Below the pieces are notes generated by a model. It did no database searches and had not been told where the DNA came from. It saw only the letters and a list, made by a program, of their open reading frames with translations. Shown here one piece after another: positions 7,577-15,554 of a DNA stretch of 32,423 nt (its first letter is position 1; each line of letters begins with the position of its first letter). Both the position numbers and the translations under genes were made by a program. The stretch comes from Bradyrhizobium sp. WSM1743 (GTDB lineage Bacteria > Pseudomonadota > Alphaproteobacteria > Rhizobiales > Xanthobacteraceae): assembly GCF_000473065.1 (NCBI RefSeq), contig NZ_AXAZ01000084.1:1-32423 (forward strand), given 5' to 3'.

Positions 7577-9091
7577 ATGACGGTTGCGATCGAGATAGGG
7601 CAGACCACGGCAGGCGCCGCGGCCGCCATGGACCTCGAGGAACTGCTGGCGACCCGCCTCCTGGTGCAGGGCAATTCGGGCTCCGGCAAATCGCACCTGT
7701 TGCGGCGGCTCTTGGAGCAGAGCGCGCCCTGGGTACAGCAGGCCATCATCGACCCCGAAGGCGACTTCGTGACGCTCGCCGAGCGCTTCGGCCATCTGGT
7801 GATCGAGGCCGAGGACCACACCGAGCGCGGCCTTCAGGTCGCCGGCGAGCGCGCGCGGCTGCATCGCGTCTCCACCGTGCTCAATCTCGAAGGCCTCGAC
7901 GCCGAGAACCAGATGCGCCGCGCCGCGGCGTTCCTCGGCGGCCTGTTCGACGTCGACCGCGACCATTGGTATCCGATGCTCGTCGTCGTCGACGAAGCGC
8001 AGCTGTTCGCGCCGGCGGTGGCCGGCGAAGTCTCGGACGAGGCGCGCAAGCTGTCGCTCGGCGCGATGACCAATCTGATGTGCCGCGGCCGCAAGCGCGG
8101 CCTTGCCGGCATCATCGCGACCCAGCGCCTGGCGAAGCTTGCCAAGAACGTGGCGGCGGAAGCCTCCAACTTCCTGATGGGCCGCACCTTCCTCGACATC
8201 GACATGGCGCGTGCCGCCGATCTGCTCGGCATGGAGCGGCGGCAGGCGGAAGCCTTTCGCGATCTCGAGCGCGGCCAGTTCATGGCGCTGGGACCTGCGC
8301 TGTCGCGCCGGCCGCTGCGTCTGAACATCGGGCCGACCGACACCAGCCCGCGCAATTCCACGCCCCGGCTGATGCCGCTGCCGGAGGCGACGCTGGAGGA
8401 TGCGCGCGCCGTGATCCTGGCGGCTCCGCCGCCGGATGCCAGCCGACCGCAGCGCCGGCCCGCGCCGGATCTGCTGGAGCAGCTCCGGGCGGCGAAAGCC
8501 GCCGCCACGCCGGAGATCCGGCCCGAGCTGGTCGAGGTGCCGGTCAGCGCCGAAGAGCTCGCGGAGCGGCGCGAACGTGTCGACCGCACGTTGCGCGCCG
8601 TGCTGGCCGAGCCCGACGCCGGCTTCCGCGCCATCGGCGTGCTCTATCAGGAATTCGTGGTCCGCTGCCGCATCGAGGGGCTCGGCGCGGCGGTGCCTGA
8701 TCTCAACGAATTCCGCCGCATGCTGACGCATGCGCGCGCCGGTCTCGGCACTGATCTCACTGAAGACGACGCCTGGCAGGACGTCTCGCTGCGCGCCTCG
8801 ATCCTGCCCGACGACATGCAGGGCGTGTTCATGATGATCGCGCGCGCGGCGAAAGAAGGCTGGCCGTGCCCAGGCGATGCCGCGATCGCGCGCGCCTATG
8901 GCTCGCATTCGCTGCGCCGCGCGCAGCGGCTGCTCAGCTATATGGAGGAGCAGGGCCTGATCGTCTGTCAGCTCGACGGCGGCGGACGCCGGATCGTGAC
9001 GCTGGTGGAGCTCGCCTGGGCGACGGCGCCGGGCGATCCCAATGGCGATGATTTGCCGGTGGAGCAGGTAGCGAGCGCGGCTTCGCTCTGA
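7577..9091 (+). CDS. HerA/FtsK-like P-loop ATPase with C-terminal winged helix
   Basis: A 504-residue ATP-binding protein. Walker A is GNSGSGKSHLL (about residues 32-42) and Walker B MLVVVDEAQLF (about 134-144). The segment MCRGRKRGLAGIIATQR resembles the motif after Walker B in HerA/VirB4/FtsK translocases, with sensor-like RTFLDIDMARAADLLGM after it. Residues 290-400 are an Ala/Pro/Glu-rich linker, and about 410-490 look like a winged helix (DAAIARAYGSHSLRRAQRLLSYMEEQGLIV). The N-terminal HAS barrel of true HerA is missing, and no NurA nuclease, SIR2 or DUF4297 partner lies alongside. A DNA-translocating or DNA-binding ATPase is likely; the process is unknown. Start ATG 7577 follows GGGG. 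It is convergent with the nickel/cobalt transporter, leaving only 26 bp. Confidence 0.8.
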   Translation: MTVAIEIGQTTAGAAAAMDLEELLATRLLVQGNSGSGKSHLLRRLLEQSAPWVQQAIIDPEGDFVTLAERFGHLVIEAEDHTERGLQVAGERARLHRVSTVLNLEGLDAENQMRRAAAFLGGLFDVDRDHWYPMLVVVDEAQLFAPAVAGEVSDEARKLSLGAMTNLMCRGRKRGLAGIIATQRLAKLAKNVAAEASNFLMGRTFLDIDMARAADLLGMERRQAEAFRDLERGQFMALGPALSRRPLRLNIGPTDTSPRNSTPRLMPLPEATLEDARAVILAAPPPDASRPQRRPAPDLLEQLRAAKAAATPEIRPELVEVPVSAEELAERRERVDRTLRAVLAEPDAGFRAIGVLYQEFVVRCRIEGLGAAVPDLNEFRRMLTHARAGLGTDLTEDDAWQDVSLRASILPDDMQGVFMMIARAAKEGWPCPGDAAIARAYGSHSLRRAQRLLSYMEEQGLIVCQLDGGGRRIVTLVELAWATAPGDPNGDDLPVEQVASAASL

Positions 9092-9117
9092 GCTGCGGAT
9101 TCAGAGGCGTCCCATCC

Positions 9118-10194
9118 TCACGCCGCCTCGGTCGCACCGAATCCGCGGCCTGCATCGGACGAACGACGCGCCTCATCAGCGAACATGCGGCGATAGAGCA
9201 GGACCGAGACGAGCCATGCGATCGCGAACAGCGCGATCACGACGAAGCCGACATTCGCCAGCGACTCGTTGAGGCCGTCGACCACCGCCCACATGCCGCC
9301 AGAGAGGCCGAGCCGGTCCGCAATCAGGCCGAACGCCTCGACGCCGCCGATGAACAGCGCCACCGCGACCGAGGCGGCCGTGATCGTGAGATTGTACCAG
9401 AGCTTCCGGAGGGGATCGACGAAGGCCCAGCGATAGGCGCTGACCATCAGCGCGGAATCGGCAGTGTCGACCAGCGCCATGCCTGACGCAAAGAGCGCGG
9501 GAAAGACCAGGACATCGGCGAGCGAAGCGCCGCGCGCGGCTTCGCTGGCGGAGATGCTGAGCAGGCCGATCTCCGTTGCGGTGTCGAAGCCGAGCCCGAA
9601 CAGCAATCCAAGCGGATACATATGCCACGGCTTCGTCACCAGGCGGAACATCGGGCCGAGCAGCCGCGCCAGCAACCCGCGGCTGGCAAGCAGCGCGTCA
9701 AGCTGCGCAGCGTCGTGAACGCCCTGCTCCCGCGCCGCACGAAACGTCCGCCACAGGCCGGCAAAGATGGCGAGATTGATGGCCGCGATCACGAGCAGGA
9801 AGAGCGCCGACACCGACGTGCCGATGAAGCCGCCGATCTCCTTGAGCAGGCTGTCGCCGCCGAGGCTGACCACGCCGAGGGCCAGCAGCATGGTCGCGAC
9901 CACGACCACGGTGGAATGGCCGAGCGCGAAATAGAGGCCGACGCTGCGCGGCGCGCCACCCGCCTGCATCAGCTTGCGCACGACGTTGTCGATGGCGGCG
10001 ACGTGGTCGGCATCGACGGCATGACGCAGACCGAACACCCAGGCCAGCAACGCCGTCGCCATCACCGTCGGCCGGTCGCCGAACAGCGCGAAGGCCCAGG
10101 CCCACGCGGCAATATTGGCGGCGACGAGCCCGCCGAACAGCAACGCCACGCCGGGCTCGACCGCCCGCAAAGACCATCTCGTCACGACAACCAT
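9118..10194 (-). CDS. Nickel/cobalt transporter, NiCoT (HoxN/HupN/NixA) family
   Basis: A 358-residue inner-membrane secondary transporter importing Ni2+ and/or Co2+. The family signature RHAVDADHVAAIDN sits in transmembrane segment 2, with the further motifs LGHSTVV and FGLGFDTATEI, all metal-selectivity elements. About eight hydrophobic segments are visible. In Bradyrhizobium a NiCoT protein (HupN) supplies nickel to uptake hydrogenase and urease, but no hydrogenase gene is present here. The gene follows livF by 103 bp on the same strand, with its own promoter-like elements and a palindrome in that gap, so it is probably regulated separately from the ABC operon. Start ATG 10194 has GGACGGA just upstream. 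Confidence 0.92.
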   Translation of the reverse strand: MVVVTRWSLRAVEPGVALLFGGLVAANIAAWAWAFALFGDRPTVMATALLAWVFGLRHAVDADHVAAIDNVVRKLMQAGGAPRSVGLYFALGHSTVVVVATMLLALGVVSLGGDSLLKEIGGFIGTSVSALFLLVIAAINLAIFAGLWRTFRAAREQGVHDAAQLDALLASRGLLARLLGPMFRLVTKPWHMYPLGLLFGLGFDTATEIGLLSISASEAARGASLADVLVFPALFASGMALVDTADSALMVSAYRWAFVDPLRKLWYNLTITAASVAVALFIGGVEAFGLIADRLGLSGGMWAVVDGLNESLANVGFVVIALFAIAWLVSVLLYRRMFADEARRSSDAGRGFGATEAA

Positions 10195-10236
10195 TCCGTC
10201 CGTTGCACGCCTCGTCGCGTCACCGGTAAGATCTTT

Positions 10237-10265
10237 TCACAGGATGGTCATACTGACCAGTGCAA
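10237..10265 (-). promoter_or_regulatory. Candidate promoter and operator of the nickel/cobalt transporter
   Basis: On the minus strand a -35-like TTGCAC (10260-10265) is followed by a perfect 6-3-6 palindrome TGGTCAGTATGACCA (10245-10259). That palindrome fills the spacer before a weak -10-like CTGTGA/TGTGAA near 10237-10242. An inverted repeat between -35 and -10 is the classic place for a repressor such as a metal sensor. The -10 is poor and the binding protein is unknown. Confidence 0.45.
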
Positions 10266-10297
10266 TTCCAGACATCCCAAACACGTCTTCCGCAAAG

Positions 10298-11038
10298 CTA
10301 GGCCGCCTCGGAACCACCCAAATAGGCATCGCGCACCCGTGGATCGTCCTTCAGCGCGCGCGCCGGGCCTGACAGCACGATCCTGCCGGTCTGGAGCACA
10401 TAGGCTTCATGCGCGATCTCGAGCGCGAGGCTGGCGTTCTGCTCGACCATGAACACCGACACGCCCTCCTGATTGATGGTGCGGATCAGCTCCAGCACGC
10501 GATCGACATAGAGCGGTGACAGGCCCATGGTCGGCTCGTCCATCACGATCATGCGGGGCCGGCTCATCAGCGCGCGCGCCATCGCGACCATCTGCTGCTC
10601 GCCGCCGGACAAGGACCCGGCGCGCTGCGCCAGCCGCTGGCCAAGCTTCGGAAACAGCGTCAGCATCCTGTCGAGATCCTGCGCCACCGCATCGCGGTCG
10701 TTGCGCACGAAGGCGCCCATCAAAATGTTCTCGCGCACGCTCATGTCCGCGAACAGCCGCCGCGCCTCCGGCACCGAGGCGATGCCGCGGCGGACGATCT
10801 GCGGCGTGGAGAGCCCGATCAGCGAGGCGCCGTCGAACGTCACCTCGCCCGAGCGCGGCTTTACGAGGCCAAGGATGATCTTCATCGTCGTCGACTTGCC
10901 GCTGGCGTTGCCGCCGAGCAGGCAGACGATGTGGCCGCGCGCGACCGTGATCGACAGGTCGAAATGCACCTGGGCCTGGCCGTAGAAGGTGTTGACGTTG
11001 GACAGCGCCAGCAGCGGCTCGGGCGAAGAATTCGTCAT
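10298..11038 (-). CDS. livF: Branched-chain-amino-acid-type ABC transporter ATPase LivF
   Basis: A 246-residue ABC ATPase of the HAAT class that powers the LivHM permease at the cytoplasmic face. Walker A reads GGNASGKST (usual GPNGAGKST or GANGAGKST), the signature is LSGGEQQMVAMARAL, Walker B is MIVMDEPTMGLSP, and the switch histidine is replaced by glutamine (MVEQNASLAL), which is normal for LivF. The FYGQAQVHFDLSITV start and the C-terminal VRDAYLGG are typical. Its ATG overlaps the stop codon of livG by four bases (ATGA), so the two are translationally coupled. HAAT systems also import amides, aromatic acids and urea, so the substrate is not fixed by family. Confidence 0.93.
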   Translation of the reverse strand: MTNSSPEPLLALSNVNTFYGQAQVHFDLSITVARGHIVCLLGGNASGKSTTMKIILGLVKPRSGEVTFDGASLIGLSTPQIVRRGIASVPEARRLFADMSVRENILMGAFVRNDRDAVAQDLDRMLTLFPKLGQRLAQRAGSLSGGEQQMVAMARALMSRPRMIVMDEPTMGLSPLYVDRVLELIRTINQEGVSVFMVEQNASLALEIAHEAYVLQTGRIVLSGPARALKDDPRVRDAYLGGSEAA

Positions 11039-11883
11039 GCCGCGCTCTCCTGCTCCGCCGTTCCGGTGAGGCCGTGACCGAGATAGGCCTCGATCACCTT
11101 GGGATCGCTCCGCACCTCTTCGCCCCGCCCTTCCGCGATCTTCTTGCCCTCGTCCATGACGATGACGCGGTCGGACAGGCGCATCACCATTTCCAGCTTG
11201 TGCTCGATCAGGAGGATGGTCAGCCCTTTCGCCTTCAATTCAGCGACGAGCGCCTGCATCTCCGCGGTCTCGGTCGGGTTCATGCCGGCGGTCGGTTCAT
11301 CCAGCAGCAATAGGCGCGGCTTCAGCGCGAGCGCACGCGCGATCTCGACGCGGCGGCGGTTGGCGTAGGACAGGCTATAGGCGGGCTGGTCGATCCGCGG
11401 CAGCAGCCGTTCGCCGAATCTTGCGAGGATCGCCTTCACCTCCTCACGCAGCCGCTCCTCCTCCGCCTTGACGCTCGAGGGACGAAGCAGTGCCAGGCCC
11501 AGTTCGAGCAGCGGGCCGATCACCGGCACCGCGGGCTTCACCGCCCGCAGCCGCGTATGCGCGCCGATCAGGACGTTGTCCATGACGCTGAGATTGCCGA
11601 AGACGCGGCCGAGCTGGAAGGTGCGCGCGATGCCTTCGGCCGCGAGCCGCTCCGGCGACAGCCCCGTGATGTCCTGGCCTTCGAAACGAACCGTGCCGGC
11701 GTCGGGGCGATCGAGCCCGGTGACGAGATTGAACAGCGTCGTCTTGCCGGCGCCGTTCGGGCCGATGATGCTGATGAGCTCGCCCTTGGCGAGGTCGAGG
11801 TCGATGGCATCGACCGCGGTGAGGCCGCCGAAGCGGCGCGTCAGCCCGCGCAGGGACAGCATGGAGTCAAGGTGCTCCCCCAT
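11035..11883 (-). CDS. livG: Branched-chain-amino-acid-type ABC transporter ATPase LivG
   Basis: A 282-residue ABC ATPase, partner of LivF. Walker A is GPNGAGKTT, Walker B is LLLLDEPTAGMNPTE, the switch histidine is IEHKLEMVM, and the LivG-specific GIARTFQLGRVFGNLSVMDNVLIG is present. The signature motif is unusual: LSYANRRRVEIARAL in place of LSYGQQRRLEIARAL, so the normally invariant glycine is alanine. A 25-residue insertion (PVIGPLLELGLALLRPSSVKAEEERL) lies between the Q-loop region and signature, as in other LivG proteins. Start ATG 11883 overlaps the stop of the permease gene by one base (TGATG); a later in-frame ATG (MLSLRGL) is possible. Confidence 0.92.
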   Translation of the reverse strand: MGEHLDSMLSLRGLTRRFGGLTAVDAIDLDLAKGELISIIGPNGAGKTTLFNLVTGLDRPDAGTVRFEGQDITGLSPERLAAEGIARTFQLGRVFGNLSVMDNVLIGAHTRLRAVKPAVPVIGPLLELGLALLRPSSVKAEEERLREEVKAILARFGERLLPRIDQPAYSLSYANRRRVEIARALALKPRLLLLDEPTAGMNPTETAEMQALVAELKAKGLTILLIEHKLEMVMRLSDRVIVMDEGKKIAEGRGEEVRSDPKVIEAYLGHGLTGTAEQESAA

Positions 11884-13706
11884 CAGATCGTCCCCAACAG
11901 GCCCTGCGGCCTGAACCGCACCAGCAGCAGCAGCACGATGCCGTAGATCAGGATGCGATACTCCGCCGCGATCCGAAAGACCTCTGGCAGGCCGACCAGC
12001 GCGACAGATCCGACGATCGCTCCGACCACATTGCCGAGGCCGCCGAGGATGACGACCGTCAGCGCCAGGATGGATTGCTGCGTGTTGAAGGTCTCGTGGT
12101 TGATGTAGGAGTAGAGATGCGCGGCGATGCCGCCGCTGACGCCGGCGGCGAAGCCGCCGAAGATGAAGGCGAGCGACTTGTATCGGTTCAGGCTGAGGCC
12201 ATAGGCGCGCGCGGCGATATCGTCGTCGCGGATGGCACGAAAGCTGCGGCCGAGATGCGAGGTGAGCAGCCGCCCCTGCAGCAGCGCCAGCACGACAATC
12301 ACCGCAAGGCTGAACCAGTAGACCGAGGATGGGCTGATCAGGTCGTAGCCGAACAGCGACAGCGGCGGGATGCCGGAGATGCCGATCGGGCCGCGGGTGA
12401 CGCTCTCCCAGTTCAGGATCACCAGCGACACGATCTCGCCGATCGCCAGGGTCGCGATCGATACATAGTGCCCGCGCAGCCGGAAGGACGGCGAGATCAG
12501 CAGCGTGCCGAGCGCCGCGCTCATCAGGCCGCCACCGATCACGGCGAGGCCGACAGGGACGGAGAGCGCCAGCGACAGCAGCGCCGACGTATATGCGCCG
12601 ATCGCGAGCAGCGCGGCGTGTCCAAGCGAGACCTGCCCTATCGTGCCCGCGACCAGCGTCAGGCTGAGGGCGAGCATGCCGAGCAACCAGGCATTGATCA
12701 GGGTCTGCAGCACGTAGAAGGACACAGGGAACAACGGCAGGATCGCGAAGCCAGCGGCAGCGACAGCCAACGCCCAACGCGGAATGCGCACCGGGCGGCT
12801 CGGCGCGATGAAGGTGCCGGTGAGCGGCTCGGGCGGCGCCTGCCGGGCGCTGGCGAATAGGCCGTTTGGGCGCAGCACCAGCACGACGACGAGAAGCAGG
12901 AAGGCGAACAGATTGCGGTAGCTGGTGCCGAACACGGCGACGCCGTAGCTCTCCACTAATCCGAGCAGCAGGCTGCCGATCACCGCGCCCGGCACATTGC
13001 CGGCGCCGCCGACGACTTCCGCGACGACGCCCTTCAGCGTCGCCTGAAGGCTCATCGCCGTGTCGATCTGGTTGTAGTACATGCCGACCAGCATGCCGGA
13101 GACGCCGCCGAGCGCCGCCGCGATGCCGAAGACGGCCTGATTGACGCGGTTGACATCGACACCCATCTGCATCGCGGCGTCGCGATCCTGCGAGGCGGCG
13201 CGCACGGCCCAGCCGAGCTTGCTGTAGCGCAGGAACACGAACAGCAACAGCGCGCTGGTGATGCCGACACCGGCGATGAGCAGATCAAGCGGCCCGATCG
13301 TGCCGCCGCCGAGCTGGAAGCGCACGTCGGGCAATTGGCTCGGCAGCGCGCGCGGGTTGGGCGAGAAGGTCAGCATCACCAGCTGATCGAGCACGAAGCT
13401 GATGCCGATCGTCGCGAGCAGCGGCGCGATGCGAACCGAATTCTGCAGCGGACGCAGGCCGAACCGCTCGATGATCAATCCGACCAGCGCGGCGGCGGCC
13501 GCGACCACGATGATGGTGAGCGGCAGCGGCGTATGCAGCTGCACCACCGCGACCCAGCCGATATAGGCACCGACCAGATAGATCGAGCCTTGCGCGAAGT
13601 TGATCAGCCGGCTGACGCCGAAGATCAACGCGAGCCCGACTGCGACGAGGGCATAGACATTGCCGACGATCAGCCCGTTGATCGTGTAGTCAAGCCAGGA
13701 AGACAA
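11883..13706 (-). CDS. Fused LivH-LivM ABC permease
   Basis: A 607-residue polytopic inner-membrane permease combining both HAAT permease halves in one chain. Residues 1-290 are LivH-like (GLALIFGVSRLINFAQGSIYLVGAY; VVGGAGNVPGAVIGSLLLGLVE) and about 316-607 are LivM-like (LSLTLVAGTIGQVSLGHAALLAIGAYTSALL; the cytoplasmic coupling segment SHLGRSFRAIRDDDIAARAYGLSLNRYK; GGLGNVVGAIVGSVALVGLPE). The hydrophilic joint is about residues 287-315 (RPNGLFASARQAPPEPLTGT...). E. coli encodes the two as separate genes. Both halves keep their coupling helices, so the fusion should be functional. It sits between the binding protein gene (56 bp upstream) and livG (1-bp overlap). Confidence 0.93.
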   Translation of the reverse strand: MSSWLDYTINGLIVGNVYALVAVGLALIFGVSRLINFAQGSIYLVGAYIGWVAVVQLHTPLPLTIIVVAAAAALVGLIIERFGLRPLQNSVRIAPLLATIGISFVLDQLVMLTFSPNPRALPSQLPDVRFQLGGGTIGPLDLLIAGVGITSALLLFVFLRYSKLGWAVRAASQDRDAAMQMGVDVNRVNQAVFGIAAALGGVSGMLVGMYYNQIDTAMSLQATLKGVVAEVVGGAGNVPGAVIGSLLLGLVESYGVAVFGTSYRNLFAFLLLVVVLVLRPNGLFASARQAPPEPLTGTFIAPSRPVRIPRWALAVAAAGFAILPLFPVSFYVLQTLINAWLLGMLALSLTLVAGTIGQVSLGHAALLAIGAYTSALLSLALSVPVGLAVIGGGLMSAALGTLLISPSFRLRGHYVSIATLAIGEIVSLVILNWESVTRGPIGISGIPPLSLFGYDLISPSSVYWFSLAVIVVLALLQGRLLTSHLGRSFRAIRDDDIAARAYGLSLNRYKSLAFIFGGFAAGVSGGIAAHLYSYINHETFNTQQSILALTVVILGGLGNVVGAIVGSVALVGLPEVFRIAAEYRILIYGIVLLLLVRFRPQGLLGTI

Positions 13707-13762
13707 GCGATGATCCCCGCGTAAGAAGGAAAGCGGCCGGAGCGAGCGCTCCGGCTATCAGG

Positions 13763-14920
13763 TCAGGTCGGCTTGCCGTCCCAGAGCGCGAACTGGCCCT
13801 TGCGCACGACGAGCTCGGCGTTCATCGCGCCCTTGACGCGGCGGCTCTCGACGTCGAACGTCGCCTGGCCGAAGATGACGCTGGAGACGTCCTTCACCTT
13901 GGCAAAGGCGTCGCGGATGGTGCGGCGGTCGATGCCGCCGATCTTGAGGACGGCAGCGGCCATGTTCATCGCGTCATAGGAATAGGCGTTGAAGGCGTCG
14001 GGCTCCTGCCCGTTGTACTTGGCCTTGAAGCCCGCGATGAACTTCTTCACTTCGGGCCGCGGATCTTCCGGGAAATAGCGCGTGCCGAGATGGACGTCCT
14101 CGACTGCCTCGCCGCCGAGCTCCAGGAATTTCGGCGAGTACACCGAGCTTGCGGCGCAGATGGTCTGCTTCAGCCCGACCTGGCGGGCCTGGCGCGCGAT
14201 CAGCGCGCCGTCCGAATAATAGGAGATCAGGATCAGCCCGTCGGGATTGGCATCGCGCACGCGCACCAACGTGGAGCGGAAGTCGCGTTCCTCCGCGATG
14301 TAGCCCTCGGTGACAGCGATCTCGGCGCCGTATTCCTTCGCCGCCTTGACGAAATGGTCGCGACTGGTGCGCCCCCAATCGGTGTTGAGGTGCAGCACCG
14401 CGAGCTTCTTCAGGCCGAGCCGCTTCACGGCATAGGACGCCAGCAGCGGCTGCTCGTCGGCCTGGCTTACGGACGTGCTCCACATGAAGTCGCCGCCCTT
14501 GGTGAAATCAGGATGCGAATTGGTGAAGCCGAACTGCACGAGGCCGCCGCGCTGATAGATCGGCGAAGCCGCCATCGAGGCGGGACTGGAGAAGTCGCCA
14601 AGCTCCATGACGATGCGGGGATCGGAGACGAATTTCTGCGCGATCGCCACTGACTGGCGCGGATCGCTTTGGCTGTCCTCGAATTGGTACGCGAGCTTGC
14701 GGCCATTGATGCCGCCGGCGGCGTGGATCTCGTCGAGCGCGAGATCAAAACCCTGCTTCCACTGGGCGCCATATTGCGCGTTCGGTCCCGTGAGGGGTCC
14801 GCTGACGCCGAGCAGGATCGGCTCGGACGATTGCGCGAAGGCGGCGCGCGAGAAGGCCGCTCCGGCCATCATGGCGGCGAGCGAGCCTTTGACCAGGGTA
14901 CGGCGATCGATGTTGCTCAT
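13763..14920 (-). CDS. Tat-exported LivK-like substrate-binding protein of the ABC operon
   Basis: A 385-residue periplasmic binding protein of the HAAT class (Peripla_BP_6). It begins with a twin-arginine signal, DRRTLVKGSLAAMMAGAAFSRAAFA, so the folded protein is exported by Tat. The mature part shows the fold landmarks EPILLGVSGPLTGPNAQYGAQWKQGFDLALDEIHAAGGINGRKL and YEDS-like QFEDSQSDPRQSVAIAQKFVSD, then the second lobe VLHLNTDWGRTSRDHF. Start ATG 14920 is chosen because GGAG lies upstream and the Tat motif follows at once; ten more in-frame residues upstream have no support. The protein defines the substrate of the adjacent permease and ATPases. The substrate cannot be read from sequence; the monooxygenase neighbours suggest it is not an ordinary amino acid. 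Confidence 0.92.
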   Translation of the reverse strand: MSNIDRRTLVKGSLAAMMAGAAFSRAAFAQSSEPILLGVSGPLTGPNAQYGAQWKQGFDLALDEIHAAGGINGRKLAYQFEDSQSDPRQSVAIAQKFVSDPRIVMELGDFSSPASMAASPIYQRGGLVQFGFTNSHPDFTKGGDFMWSTSVSQADEQPLLASYAVKRLGLKKLAVLHLNTDWGRTSRDHFVKAAKEYGAEIAVTEGYIAEERDFRSTLVRVRDANPDGLILISYYSDGALIARQARQVGLKQTICAASSVYSPKFLELGGEAVEDVHLGTRYFPEDPRPEVKKFIAGFKAKYNGQEPDAFNAYSYDAMNMAAAVLKIGGIDRRTIRDAFAKVKDVSSVIFGQATFDVESRRVKGAMNAELVVRKGQFALWDGKPT

Positions 14921-14978
14921 GCACGGCTCCATCCACTTTAGTTGATACAAGCAGCAATTCTTGTGCCGGTGAGATTGC

Positions 14979-15554
14979 CTATTTCGAGGGCTCGCCGAGC
15001 GACAGCATCAGCCGGTTCGCCCAGTTGAAGAACGAGGCGCCGTTGATGACGTCGACGATCTCGGCATCGTCGAGACCGGCGCGGCGCAGCTCCGCGATAT
15101 TGTCAGGCCCGAACGCGATCGGCGTTGCGGCCAATGCGACCGAGGCCTTGACCACCGCATTCCAGCGCTCGCCGAGATCGGCATCGACGCCCTCGTCGAG
15201 CAGGCGCTGCACGTCGTCGCGGCGCTTGGAATAGGTGCTGGCAAAGCGCGCATGCACGGAGGCGCAATAGATGCAGCCGTTGTAACGCGAGGTCGCAGCC
15301 GCTGCGAGCTCGCGCTCGGCGCGCGGCAGGCCGTCGGCGGTGTTGTAGAAGATGTCCTTGTCGGTCTTGGTGCGGGCTTCCAGCACCTCGGGGTCGCGCA
15401 CCAGAAGGCGGAAATATTCCGACTTGGCGCGGGCGCGATCGACGAGACCTGCGAAGTGCCGTTCCGTCAGCTCGGCCTCGGGCAGCGGGTCGATCCACGA
15501 CACCCAGCCAAGCTCGTCCTGGGTGAAAACGACAGGCGGATTGACGGTGCTCAT
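14979..15554 (-). CDS. AhpD-like CMD-domain protein with CxxC active site (Avi_7169-like)
   Basis: A 191-residue all-helical protein of the carboxymuconolactone decarboxylase/AhpD superfamily. The redox motif is C94-I-Y-C97 followed by H101 in YNGCIYCASVHARFA, the catalytic pattern of AhpD-type peroxidases. It is preceded by the LPRAERELAAAATSR helix. From memory it fits the TIGRFAM group described as alkylhydroperoxidase domain protein, Avi_7169 family, whose members sit beside an Avi_7170-type CMD protein, exactly as here. Its ATG overlaps the stop of that partner by four bases (ATGA), so equimolar synthesis and possibly a hetero-oligomer are likely. A role in peroxide or flavin-peroxide by-product removal, or a step in the monooxygenase pathway, is inference. 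Confidence 0.85.
   Translation of the reverse strand: MSTVNPPVVFTQDELGWVSWIDPLPEAELTERHFAGLVDRARAKSEYFRLLVRDPEVLEARTKTDKDIFYNTADGLPRAERELAAAATSRYNGCIYCASVHARFASTYSKRRDDVQRLLDEGVDADLGERWNAVVKASVALAATPIAFGPDNIAELRRAGLDDAEIVDVINGASFFNWANRLMLSLGEPSK

Noticed and set aside
7283..8908. 541-codon minus-strand frame opposite the HerA-like ATPase
   Set aside because: Composition is typical of an antisense shadow in GC-rich DNA (histidine/arginine-rich); the plus strand has Walker motifs.
7577..9091. Defence system of the HerA-nuclease type
   Set aside because: No NurA, SIR2, DUF4297 or other effector lies beside the ATPase, and neighbours are metabolic genes.
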